Source of the DNA: Variovorax sp. E3
GTDB taxonomy: Bacteria > Pseudomonadota > Gammaproteobacteria > Burkholderiales > Burkholderiaceae_C
Direction: 5' to 3'
NCBI RefSeq assembly: GCF_016082275.1
Contig: NZ_MOWM01000003.1
Coordinates: 1-64,000, forward strand
DNA length: 64,000 bases
Of the stretch, positions 7,848 through 15,459 are shown one piece after another. Positions within the stretch are counted from its first letter, which is position 1; each line of letters opens with the position of its first letter. A program made the translations under genes and the position numbers. Below the pieces are notes generated by a model, which saw only the letters and a program-made list of their open reading frames with translations, was not told the DNA's origin and did no database searches.

Positions 7848-10191
7848 GCCGCCACGGTATCAGCGTCGGCCGGCACCGGCGCGGGCGCGCGTGCAGCGAC
7901 AGCACCACGGGAATGGATTTGGAGGTCGGCGTGCCCGCGTTCTCGGCCACCGACGACAGCGGCACCAGCGGGTTCGTCTCGGGGTAGTAGGCCGCGAGGT
8001 TGCCGCGCGGAATGTCGTAGGCCACCAGCTTGAAGCGGTCGGCGCGGCGCTCCTGGCCGTCGCTCCACACGGTCTGGATGTCGACCCAGTCGCCGTCCTT
8101 CATGCCCAGCTTGCGGATGTCTTCCTGATTGATGAAGACCACGCGGCGCTGGCCGAACACGCCGCGGTAGCGGTCGTCCATGCCGTAGATGGTGGTGTTG
8201 TACTGGTCGTGCGAACGCGTGGTCAGCAGCGTGAAGACGATGGTGTCGCCCTTCTTCGCGAAGCGCGCGCGGGCGCGGTGCGAGTGCGTGTCCAGCGGCA
8301 CGGCGTGCGTGAAGAACACGGCCTTCTTCGAGGCGGTGTTCCACACGCGCTCGCTCGCCGTGTTGCGCAGGCGAAAGCCGCCGGGGTGCGCCACGCGGGT
8401 GTTGAAGTCCTTGAAGTCGTCGAACACGGCTTCGATCTTGTCGCGGATACGCGCGTAGTCTTCAATGAGCCACAGCCACGGCGTCTTGCTGCGCGCGCCG
8501 ATGGTGGCCGCCGCCAGGCGCGCCACGATGGCGGGCTCCGACAGCAGGTGCTCCGACGCGGGCGGGTTGATGCCCATCGAGATGTGCACCATGCTCATCG
8601 AGTCTTCGACCGTCACGCCCTGCGGGCCGTTGGCCTGCATGTCGATTTCGGTGCGGCCCAGGCACGGAAGAATGATCGCCTCGCGCCCGTGGATCACGTG
8701 GCTGCGGTTGAGCTTGGTGGTCACGTGCACCGTGAGGTCGCACTTGCGAAGGCCCTTCCAGGTCTGGTAGGTGTCGGGCGTGGCGGCCGCGAAATTGCCG
8801 CCCAGCGCGAAGAACACCTTGCCGCCGCCGTCGAGCATGAGCCGGATGGCCTCGACCGTGTCGACGCCGTTCTGGCGCGGCGGCTCGAAGCCGAACACCT
8901 TCTGCAGCCGGTCGAGCAGCGCCGCGGGCGGCTTCTCCCAGATGCCCATGGTGCGGTCGCCCTGCACGTTGCTGTGGCCGCGCACCGGGCACGCGCCCGC
9001 GCCTTCGCGGCCCATGTGGCCGCACAGCATGAGCCAGTTGCCGATCATCTGGATGGTGGCCACCGAATGCTGGTGCTGCGTGATGCCCATGCCCCAGCAG
9101 GCGATGACACGCTTGGCGCCCAGGTACACGTCGGCCGCGGCGCGGATCTGCTCTTCGCTCAAGCCCGACTCGCGCACCAGGATGTCCCACGACTCGGCGC
9201 GCAGGTCGGCCGCCAGCGACTCGAAGCCGGTGGTGTGCGTGGCGATGAATTCATGGTCGAGCACCGAAGGCTCGCCGCGCGCCACGGCCGCGTCTTCGCG
9301 CTCGATGACGTGCTTCATCATCCCTTTGACGGCGGAGAAGTCGCCGCCCACGCGCAGCTGGAAGTAGTGCGTGCTGATGGGCGTGGAGCCCATGGTGGCC
9401 ATCTCGAGCTTGTCCTGCGGGTCGGCAAAGCGTTCCAGGCCGCGCTCGCGCAGCGGGTTGAAGCTCACGATGCGCGCGCCGCGCTTGGAAGCCGCGCGCA
9501 GCTCGCCCAGCATGCGCGGGTGGTTGGTGCCGGGGTTCTGGCCGAAGATGAAGATGGCGTCGGCCTTCTCGAAGTCGTCGAGCGTGACCGTGCCCTTGCC
9601 CACGCCGAGCTGCGGGCGCATGCCGCTGCCGCTGGGTTCGTGGCACATGTTCGAGCAGTCGGGGAAATTGTTGGTGCCGTACTCGCGCACGAACAGCTGG
9701 TACAAGAACGCGGCCTCGTTGCTCGCGCGGCCCGAGGTGTAGAAGATCGCCTGGTTCGGGTCGGGCAGCGCGTTCAGGTGCCGGGCAATGCGCGCAAAGG
9801 CGTCGTCCCACTCGATCGGCACGTACTTGTCGCTGGCCGCGTCGTAGGCCATGGGGTGCGTCAGGCGCCCCTGGTCTTCGAGCCAGAAGTCGCTCTGCTC
9901 GGCCAGTTGGGCCACCGTGTGCCTGGCAAAAAGCTCAGGGCCGGCGCGGCGCGCGGTGGCTTCGGCAGCCACGGCCTTGACGCCGTTCTCGCAGAACTCG
10001 AAGGTCGAGGCGTGGTTGCGGTCGGGCCAGGCGCAGCCGGGGCAGTCGAAGCCGTCGGGCTGGTTGGCCGAAAGCAGCGTCTTGGCGCCCTTGATGGGAA
10101 TGTCCTGCCGCAGCAGCGCATTCGTGACGCTGCGCAACGCCCCCCAACCACCGGCGGGGCCCTTGTAAAACTCGATCTTCTGCTCGCTCAT
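7844..10191 (-). CDS. FdhF/YdeP-family molybdopterin oxidoreductase, alpha subunit (one-base frameshift near C-terminus)
   Basis: This is a large molybdopterin bis-MGD enzyme of the formate dehydrogenase alpha-like family (E. coli YdeP type), about 782 aa. N-terminal cysteines CPGCAWPD, the MCHEPSGSGM segment, the FGQNPGTNHPRML binding segment, GMGITQHQHS and GHSNVQGDRTMGI are visible. At the position where FdhH has Sec this protein has Cys, so it does not need the Sec machinery nearby. The frame runs off near 7885; restoring one base gives VPADADTVAA and a stop at 7844 overlapping the next ATG. The start at 10191 is chosen because an upstream ATG lies inside a conserved operator-like sequence. 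Confidence 0.88.
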
Positions 10192-10218
10192 GGCGGGAGT
10201 GTTCGCCCACGAGGGGCC

Positions 10219-10266
10219 GCCGTCAAATTGGATCGGCATATGCGTCGATTCAAAATGGAAATGAAG
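10219..10266 (-). promoter_or_regulatory. Conserved 48-nt operator-like sequence, copy A (upstream of the FdhF homologue)
   Basis: This 48-nt stretch, 28 bp before the chosen start of the FdhF homologue, matches a stretch at 17849-17896 in equal length with no gaps. The identical blocks are GCCGTCAAATT, GATC, CGATTCAA and AATGAAG. It contains an imperfect palindrome TTGGATCG-GCATATGC-GT-CGATTCAA. The second copy sits upstream of the OFA transporter next to a LysR gene, so a shared LysR-type operator is the simplest reading. Confidence 0.55.
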
Positions 10267-10310
10267 GGGGCTTTGCGGAGGCCCGGACCCGACTCGCTAC
10301 AGTGACCCGG

Positions 10311-10900
10311 ATGAACCTGGAAGAACAACGCGCCCACATGCTTTCGGGCGCCGTCTACAACGACCTGACCCCCGAACTGCTGGCCGCGCGCGAGGCGCCG
10401 TGCTGCGCACCACCGAATACAACCAGAGCTTCGGCCGCCCGGCACCGGAGCGCCTGGCGCTGCTGCGCCGGTTGCTGAAAGCGGTGGGCGACGGCGCTTA
10501 TTTCGAGCCCACCTTCCGCTGCGAATTCGGCTTCAACATCTCGGTGGGCAAGGCCTTCTATGCCAACTTCGACTGCGTGATGCTCGACGGCGGCGGCATC
10601 GACATCGGCGACCACGTGCTGTTCGGGCCGCGCGTGGGCATCTACACCTCGAACCACGCGCTGGACGCCGACGAGCGCGCGGCAGGCGCCTGCCAGGCCC
10701 GGCCGGTGCGCATCGGCCACCGCGTGTGGGTGGGCGCGGGCGTGCACATCAACCCGGGCGTGACCATCGGCGACAACGCGGTGATCGGCTCGGGGAGCGT
10801 GGTGACGAAGGACGTGCCGGCGAACGTGCTGGCGGCGGGGGTGCCGTGCCGGGTGCTGCGGGAGATCACGGCGCAGGACCGGACGGGCTTCCGCCCATAG
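10311..10900 (+). CDS. Maltose/galactoside-type sugar O-acetyltransferase (one-base frameshift)
   Basis: An acetyl-CoA dependent O-acetyltransferase of the Maa/LacA/NodL group with a left-handed beta-helix fold, 196 aa when rejoined. The N-terminal maltose-acetyltransferase helix [20 protein letters not shown] is followed, after restoring one base near 10396, by [10 protein letters not shown] and hexapeptide repeats ending in [20 protein letters not shown]. The catalytic histidine is in YTSNHALD. It is divergent from the FdhF homologue and shares its 119-bp upstream gap, but a functional link is not evident. Confidence 0.87.
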
Positions 10901-10910
10901 CCGGAAGGCG

Positions 10911-11701
10911 TCAGGCGCCGCGCGCGTCCTGCATCAACAAGCCACGCAACTTGCTGCGCAGCGGCGTGTCTTCAACGTCCTGCACGCCGGCAATATCGCG
11001 CAGCGCAAAGTCACGGCTCTGCGCGTTGTGCAAGTCGATCTCGCGCACCACCTGCCCGTCCTTGTAGACGAACGCAACATCGGCGAGCGCGAGCACGTCT
11101 TCGATGTCGTGCGTGATCATCAGCACCGGAATGCCCCACTGCTTGCGCACTTGCGCGAGTTCGTTGCGCAGCTCGGCGCGCAGCATCGGGTTGAGCGCGG
11201 CAAAGGTTCGTCGAGCAGCAGCACCTGCGGCTCGCAGGCCAGCGCGCGCGCGAGCGCCACGCGCTGTTGCTGCCCGCCTGACAGGTTGCGCGGCCGGCTG
11301 TCGGCCAGCGCGGCCAGGCCAAAGCTCTCGAGCAGCGCCTGCACGCGCTCGGCGTCTTTGGCGGTCGGCCTGCGGCGGTGCCAGGCGGTGAGCCCGAACG
11401 ACACGTTCTCGCGCACCGACAGGTGCGGAAACAGCGCGTAGTCCTGGAACAAGTAGCCCACGCGGCGCGCCGGCGCGGGCACGTCGATGCGCTGGGCCGA
11501 GTCGTACAGCGTTCGGCCATCGAGTCGCACGTGGCCCGAGGTGGGATGCAGCAGGCCGGCAATGGCCTGCAAGGTCAGCGACTTGCCCGCGCCCGACGGG
11601 CCGTAGAGCGCGGCAAAGGGCACGTCCGTCGCGAAACGCACCGCCAGGTCGAAGCGCCGACGGCCGTCCACGACGGAGAGCTTCAGATCGACGTCGATCA
11701 T
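10911..11701 (-). CDS. modC: Molybdate ABC transporter ATP-binding protein (one-base frameshift)
   Basis: ATPase of the molybdate importer. It has Walker A GPSGAGKS, signature LSGGQQQRVALARALA, Walker B VLLLDEP and switch MITHDIEDVLALADV. One C missing near 11206 breaks the frame just after Walker B; the second part starts FAALNPMLRAEL. The rejoined protein is 263 aa, about 90 residues shorter than E. coli ModC, because the C-terminal TOBE molybdate-sensing domain is absent. It lies 352 bp downstream of modA, with paired structured repeats in the gap, so its expression may differ from modBA. Confidence 0.9.
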
Positions 11702-11740
11702 TTTTGGGGCTCCGTTGTGGGGACGGGCGCTTCTGGACGG

Positions 11741-11846
11741 GTGCCCAGGACACCGGGTACTCCCCTCCGCGAATGTCCCCCGGGGCTTCGCCCCTCCTCC
11801 TTTATTTCGCTGCGGGGAGTACCCAGTGCCCTGTGCACCTGGGCAC
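11741..11846. repeat. Structured repeat, unit 1
   Basis: A hairpin-forming unit in the modA-modC gap. Outer arms GTGCCCAGG (11741-11749) and CCTGGGCAC (11838-11846), then GGGTACTCCCC (11755-11765) and GGGGAGTACCC (11814-11824), enclose a core made of CCGCGAATGTCCCCC, an apical stem GGGGC-TTCG-CCCC and TCCTCCTTTATTTCGCTGCG. Unit 2 at 11886-11979 has the same core on the other strand with different but still complementary arms. Confidence 0.8.
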
Positions 11847-11885
11847 GCTGCTGGTTTGCAGCCGATGAACCAGTGCTCTGATAAC

Positions 11886-11979
11886 GCTCACGTCGGCGGT
11901 GTGCTCTGCGCAGCGAAATAAAGGAGGAGCCCGAAGGGCGGGGGACATTCGCGGAGCAGAGCACACCGTCGGCGTGGGC
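11886..11979. repeat. Structured repeat, unit 2 (inverted relative to unit 1)
   Basis: The reverse complement of this unit carries the same conserved strands as unit 1 (CTCCGCGAATGTCCCCC and TCCTCCTTTATTTCGCTGCG). Its apical stem differs (GCCC-TTCG-GGGC) and so do its 24-nt outer arms (11886-11909 with 11956-11979, three pairs being G-U). Both stems keep pairing despite different sequence, a sign that a folded RNA or single-stranded DNA shape matters. Confidence 0.8.
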
Positions 11980-12053
11980 GCGCCCTGAAGAACGGCACAC
12001 CTCACGCACAGCACGGTGAACAGAAAAGCAGGGCGTCATCTCAACAACAAGAA

Positions 12054-12803
12054 TCAGGGCTTGCCGAACCCGTAGCGCGTGAGCACTTCCTGCGCGGCAG
12101 GCGTCGACAGGAACGCAATGAAGTCCCCGGCCAGCGTCTTCTGCTTGCTTTCCGCCACGACGGCGATCGGGTACGTCACAGGCGTGTGGCCGGTCGGCGT
12201 GAAGGCGATCTTGACCTTGTCGCCGGCCACTGCCGCGTCGGTGCGGTAGACGAAACCGGCCTCGACCTCGCCACGGCTCACGTAGTCGAGCACCTGGCGC
12301 ACGCTGTCGGCCTGCACGAACTTGGGTTCCAGCGACGTCCACAGGTTCGCGCCGTCCAGCACCTGCTTGGTGTAGCGGCCGACCGGCACCGTCGCGACCT
12401 TGCCCACGGCGATCTTCTTCACGCTGGCGCCGCTCAGGTCCTGCAGCGTCTTCACGCCCACGGCGTCTTTCGTCGGCTCGATCAGCACCAGGCTGTTGGT
12501 GACGAAGTCCTTGCGCGTCGGCACGTCGATCAGCTTCTGCTCGACGCCGCGGTTCATGGTGTCCTGGTCGGCACTGGCGAACACGTCCACCGGCGCGCCC
12601 TGGCCGATCTGCTGCAGCAGCACGCCCGAGGCGGCGAAGTTGAAGCGCACCGTCGCGCCCGACTTGGCGGCCTCGAACTTGGGACCGATTTCCTTGAAGG
12701 CGTCGGTCAGGCTCGCGGCGGCGGACACGGTGATCTGCTGGGCGGCCGCGGCCAGCGGCAGGGCCAGCGCAACGACGAGGGACAAGAGACGGAACGAACG
12801 CAT
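12054..12803 (-). CDS. modA: Molybdate-binding periplasmic protein
   Basis: Binds molybdate (or tungstate) in the periplasm and delivers it to ModB. The 249-aa protein has a signal peptide (MRSFRLLSLVVALALPLAAA, cleavage after AAA), the ligand loop AAASLTDAFKEIG near the mature N-terminus, FAASGVLLQQIGQGAPVDVF and FVYRTDA. Length matches the family. It follows modB by 34 bp, so the order is modB-modA-(gap)-modC, unlike the usual modABC. Confidence 0.95.
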   Translation of the reverse strand: MRSFRLLSLVVALALPLAAAAQQITVSAAASLTDAFKEIGPKFEAAKSGATVRFNFAASGVLLQQIGQGAPVDVFASADQDTMNRGVEQKLIDVPTRKDFVTNSLVLIEPTKDAVGVKTLQDLSGASVKKIAVGKVATVPVGRYTKQVLDGANLWTSLEPKFVQADSVRQVLDYVSRGEVEAGFVYRTDAAVAGDKVKIAFTPTGHTPVTYPIAVVAESKQKTLAGDFIAFLSTPAAQEVLTRYGFGKP

Positions 12804-12837
12804 GACAACTCCTTATAAGAATGAATGAAGCACGAAA

Positions 12838-13521
12838 TCAGCGAAGCGAGAAAAAGCGGTTCGACACGACCAGCACCGTGATCGACAGCACCGAGGTCAC
12901 GATCACCAGCAGCAGCGCGAGGTCGTCATGCCCCGCCTGCACCGCGTCGTAGATGGCCATCGACAGCGTCTGGGTCTGCTTGGGAATGGAGCCTGCCACC
13001 ATCAGCGAGGCGCCGAACTCGCCCATGGCGCGCGCGAACGCGAGCAGCGTGCCCGCCAGGATGCCGGGCCACGCCAGCGGCAGCGTGACGCGCAGGAACA
13101 CCGAGAACGGCGACTGGCGCAGCGTGCTGGCCGCGGCTTCGAGCGAGCGGTCGACGTTGGCGAACGCGGCGCTGGCCGACTTGAGCACCAGCGGCAGCGC
13201 CACCACGGCCGAGGCCACCACGGCGCCGTGCCAGCTGAAGATGATGGTGTAGTCGAGGTGCTCGCGCAGCCACGCGCCCAGCGGGCTGCGGCGCCCCGCC
13301 GCCACCAGGATGGCGTAGCCGATGACCGTGGGCGGCAGCACCAGCGGCAGCATGAACACGGCCTCGAGCACGCTGCGGCCGAAGAAGCGCTTGCGCGCGA
13401 ACACCCAGCCCAGCGCCACGCCCACGACCAGCGCGAGCACGGTGGCCACCGCGGCCACCTTGAGCGACAGCACCAGCGGAAACCAGTCGGTCGAAGCGAT
13501 GAGCGAATTCGTCGTGTTCAT
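12838..13521 (-). CDS. modB: Molybdate ABC transporter permease
   Basis: Membrane channel subunit of the molybdate importer, 227 aa, with five or six hydrophobic segments. Family motifs are LPLVLPPTVIGYAILV (about residues 56-71), the EAA loop AAASTLRQSPFSVFLRVTLP and AFARAMGEFGASLMVAGSIP. It is the first gene of the minus-strand mod operon; the start at 13521 is 106 bp from the divergent 79-aa gene, and the shared gap contains a ModE-like palindrome. Confidence 0.95.
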   Translation of the reverse strand: MNTTNSLIASTDWFPLVLSLKVAAVATVLALVVGVALGWVFARKRFFGRSVLEAVFMLPLVLPPTVIGYAILVAAGRRSPLGAWLREHLDYTIIFSWHGAVVASAVVALPLVLKSASAAFANVDRSLEAAASTLRQSPFSVFLRVTLPLAWPGILAGTLLAFARAMGEFGASLMVAGSIPKQTQTLSMAIYDAVQAGHDDLALLLVIVTSVLSITVLVVSNRFFSLR

Positions 13522-13592
13522 GAAAATACGGCGGGATTGTTACACGGTGGGGCCTAAGGTTCTCACGGGGATGCGCAAACCGATGAGTCTTC

Positions 13593-13608
13593 ATATACTG
13601 CGGTATAC
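13593..13608. promoter_or_regulatory. Possible ModE-type palindrome between modB and the 79-aa gene
   Basis: TATAC-TGCG-GTATA is a perfect 5-bp inverted repeat (13594-13607) in the divergent gap upstream of modB. ModE boxes are also TAT-rich palindromes, though their usual half-site spacing is longer, so the match is loose. Its place between a mod operon and a divergent gene, with modE 1.4 kb away, makes it a reasonable operator candidate. Confidence 0.4.
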
Positions 13609-13627
13609 AGCGTTGGACACCCCCACC

Positions 13628-13867
13628 ATGCGCCCCTCCGCCCTCGACACCGTTGTCCGCTCGATCTCCGGCAGGCCGGAACTGCGTCATGTGACGCAGG
13701 TGCAGGAGTGGCGCATCGAGCGCGCCATGGACGCCGCCGGGTTCGTGCTGTCCATCACCGCGCCCGACGGCGAAAGCCAGTCGTTCCTGGTGGCCGAGAC
13801 CGACGCCAACGACATCGGCGAAGTCTTGCGCCGCACGGCGGTGTACGCCGAGCGCAGGGGCCAGTGA
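13628..13867 (+). CDS. Small protein of unknown function, 79 aa
   Basis: Not recognised. The product begins MRPSALDTVVRSISGRPELR and ends with an acidic helix DANDIGEVLRRTAVYAERRG; there is no signal peptide, membrane segment or cysteine. The middle (AAGFVLSITAPDGESQSFLVA) looks like two beta strands. It is divergent from modB with a palindrome in between and overlaps the following nitroreductase start as GTGA, so it is probably co-transcribed with it. An in-frame ATG at 13582 lies upstream of the palindrome and is less likely as the start. Confidence 0.7.
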   Translation: MRPSALDTVVRSISGRPELRHVTQVQEWRIERAMDAAGFVLSITAPDGESQSFLVAETDANDIGEVLRRTAVYAERRGQ

Positions 13868-14547
13868 CTGGCGCGACCGGCGTGCCCCGCACGACCCGCA
13901 TGCTGCGGCACATGACCGGCGCGGAACGCATCCTCGAGGTTTTGCTGACGCGCCGCTCGGTGTCGCCGTGCCGGCTGCAGCCGCCCGCCCCCAACCCCGA
14001 CGAACTCGACGGCATCTTGCAGGCGGGCCTGCGCGCGCCCGACCACGGCGGACTGCACCCGTGGCGCGTGATCGAGTTCCGCCCGCAGAACCGCGAAGCG
14101 CTGGCCCGGTGCTTCGAGCAGGAGAAACTGCGGCGCGACCCGCTCGCCACCCCGGCCGACCTGAAGAAGGCACGCGAACACGCCACGCGCCCGCCGCTGC
14201 TGCTGGGCTTCGTGGTGTCGCCGCGCGAGCGCAGCAAGATCCCGGCGCGCGAGCAGTGGCTGAGCGCCGGCGCCGCGCTGGGCAACATGCTGAGCGCCGC
14301 GCACCAGCTGGGCTACGGCGCCATCGTGCTGAGCGGCGAGCGCTGCTTCGACGAGACGCTGGCGCGGCAGGTGGGCGTGCTGCCGGGCGAATACCTGGCG
14401 GGGTTCATCAGCGTGGGCAGCATCAAGGAGACGCCGCCGGCCGCGCGCGAGCTGCTGTCGCAGAGCGTGTGGTCGTGCTGGCAGGGCAGCGACGCCCTGC
14501 CGCCCGGTCAGCCCATCCTGCCGTCGGAGCGGATGCCCGGCAGCTGA
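13864..14547 (+). CDS. Nitroreductase-family flavoprotein (YdjA-like)
   Basis: An FMN-dependent NAD(P)H oxidoreductase of the small YdjA-like nitroreductase branch; the natural substrate is unknown. RRSVSPCRLQPPAPN, the FMN loop LRAPDHGGLHPWRVIEF, WLSAGAALGNMLSAAHQLGYGA and the closing GFISVGSIKE are visible. The GTG at 13864 overlaps the previous stop and has AGGGG just upstream; ATG codons at 13900 and 13912 are alternatives, and the family usually starts near 13912. The 3' end overlaps the converging trmO by 40 bp. Confidence 0.88.
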   Translation: MTGATGVPRTTRMLRHMTGAERILEVLLTRRSVSPCRLQPPAPNPDELDGILQAGLRAPDHGGLHPWRVIEFRPQNREALARCFEQEKLRRDPLATPADLKKAREHATRPPLLLGFVVSPRERSKIPAREQWLSAGAALGNMLSAAHQLGYGAIVLSGERCFDETLARQVGVLPGEYLAGFISVGSIKETPPAARELLSQSVWSCWQGSDALPPGQPILPSERMPGS

Positions 14548-15004
14548 TCGAGCCGGTCGCCGAACCAGCGACGCGCCCGGTCTCGCGCACGTCGAACTTC
14601 GGCACGTAGGGCTTGATGTCGAGCACGGGCGTGCCGTCCATCATGTCGTTGCCGCTGAAATGCAGCGTGGTGCCGTCCACCGACAGCAGCCGCACGATCG
14701 ACAGGCCCAGCCGGTTGGGCCGCGCGGGCGCCCGGGTGGCGAACACGCCGTGCGACGTGTTGTCGAGAAAGGGCACCACCTCCAGCCGCTCGTGCGCGCA
14801 CTGGTGCAGGTGGGTCACGAGGATCAGGTAGTCGAAGCCCTCGATGTCGCGCAGGCCCGGCGCGAACTCGGCGAACACCTCGAGGCGGCCCGGCTCGTCG
14901 GGCGCGCCGGCGGTCTGGATCGGCATGCCGGTGGCTTCGGTGAAGCGGCTGCGCACGACGCCGACCGGACGGCAGACGACGGTGTCGGGTGTGGCGGGCG
15001 TCAT
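14508..15004 (-). CDS. trmO: TsaA-domain tRNA methyltransferase TrmO (one-base frameshift)
   Basis: TrmO methylates the threonylcarbamoyl-adenosine at position 37 of tRNA-Thr using SAM. The 165-aa product has the TsaA barrel motifs PVGVVRSRFTEATGMPIQ, FDYLILVTHLHQ, GVFATRAPARPNRLGLSIV and LDIKPYVPKFD. One base is missing near 14570; the corrected end is RWFGDRLDQLPGIRSDGRMG with a stop at 14508. The start overlaps the modE stop by 4 bp on the same strand, but modE is downstream in transcription only if read from 15348, so the order is modE then trmO. Confidence 0.87.
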
Positions 15005-15348
15005 GGCGCGAGCAGGCGGGTCAGCGCGCGGATGTCGGCCGCCGTGGCCAGGCGCGCGGCGTTTTCGATGGCGCGGTAGTGCTTGACGATTTCCTCGCCC
15101 ACCGGCGTGAGCGCGGTGCCGCCGCCGCGCGAGCCGCCGGCGGCGGTGTTCACGGCCGGCGAAGCCAGCGCCTGGTTCATCTCGTCGATCAGCATCCAGG
15201 CACGGCGGTACGACATGCCCAGCAGCCGGGCCGCCGCGGAGATCGAGCCGGTCTCGGCCACGGCTTCGAGCACGGCGATCTTGCCGGGGCCGATGGCGAT
15301 GGTGTCGTCCCGGTAGATGCGCAGGCGGAACTGGACTTTGGATTTCAT
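15001..15348 (-). CDS. modE: Short ModE-type molybdenum regulator (DNA-binding domain only)
   Basis: A winged-helix regulator like the N-terminal domain of ModE, 115 aa. It starts MKSKVQFRLRIYRDDTIAIG and contains the helix-turn-helix AVLEAVAETGSISAAARLLG and SYRRAWMLIDEMNQAL, then the wing region GGSRGGGTALTPVGEEIV. The TOBE/Mop domains that bind molybdate in full-length ModE are missing, so how it senses metal is unclear. Its stop overlaps the start of trmO by 4 bp. A target in the mod promoter region 1.5 kb away is likely. Confidence 0.88.
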   Translation of the reverse strand: MKSKVQFRLRIYRDDTIAIGPGKIAVLEAVAETGSISAAARLLGMSYRRAWMLIDEMNQALASPAVNTAAGGSRGGGTALTPVGEEIVKHYRAIENAARLATAADIRALTRLLAP

Positions 15349-15459
15349 GTTGGCGCGAAGCGTAAACCAATGCGGGCCGCCATTGTCCGCCCACGGGGGG
15401 CCACCATCGTCATGCAAGAATGAATACGACGCCCCACCCTGGGAAAACGAGGAGTCCAC

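Larger units (their letters stand above)
11702..12053. other. 352-bp modA-modC intergenic region
   Basis: This is the only stretch over 300 bp without a gene. It holds the two inverted structured repeat units described separately, plus about 75 bp next to the modA stop in which I see no gene, clear promoter or simple terminator. Because modC is transcribed out of this gap, the repeats may affect read-through from modA. Confidence 0.7.

Noticed and set aside
10192..10239. An earlier ATG start for the FdhF homologue at 10239
   Set aside because: That codon lies inside the conserved 48-nt operator-like sequence, and the extra 16 residues do not look like family N-termini.
7540..10305. A 921-codon open frame on the plus strand antisense to the FdhF homologue
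   Set aside because: High GC content opens long antisense frames. This one is rich in Arg, His, Val and Ala, lacks any motif and mirrors a clear molybdoenzyme on the other strand.
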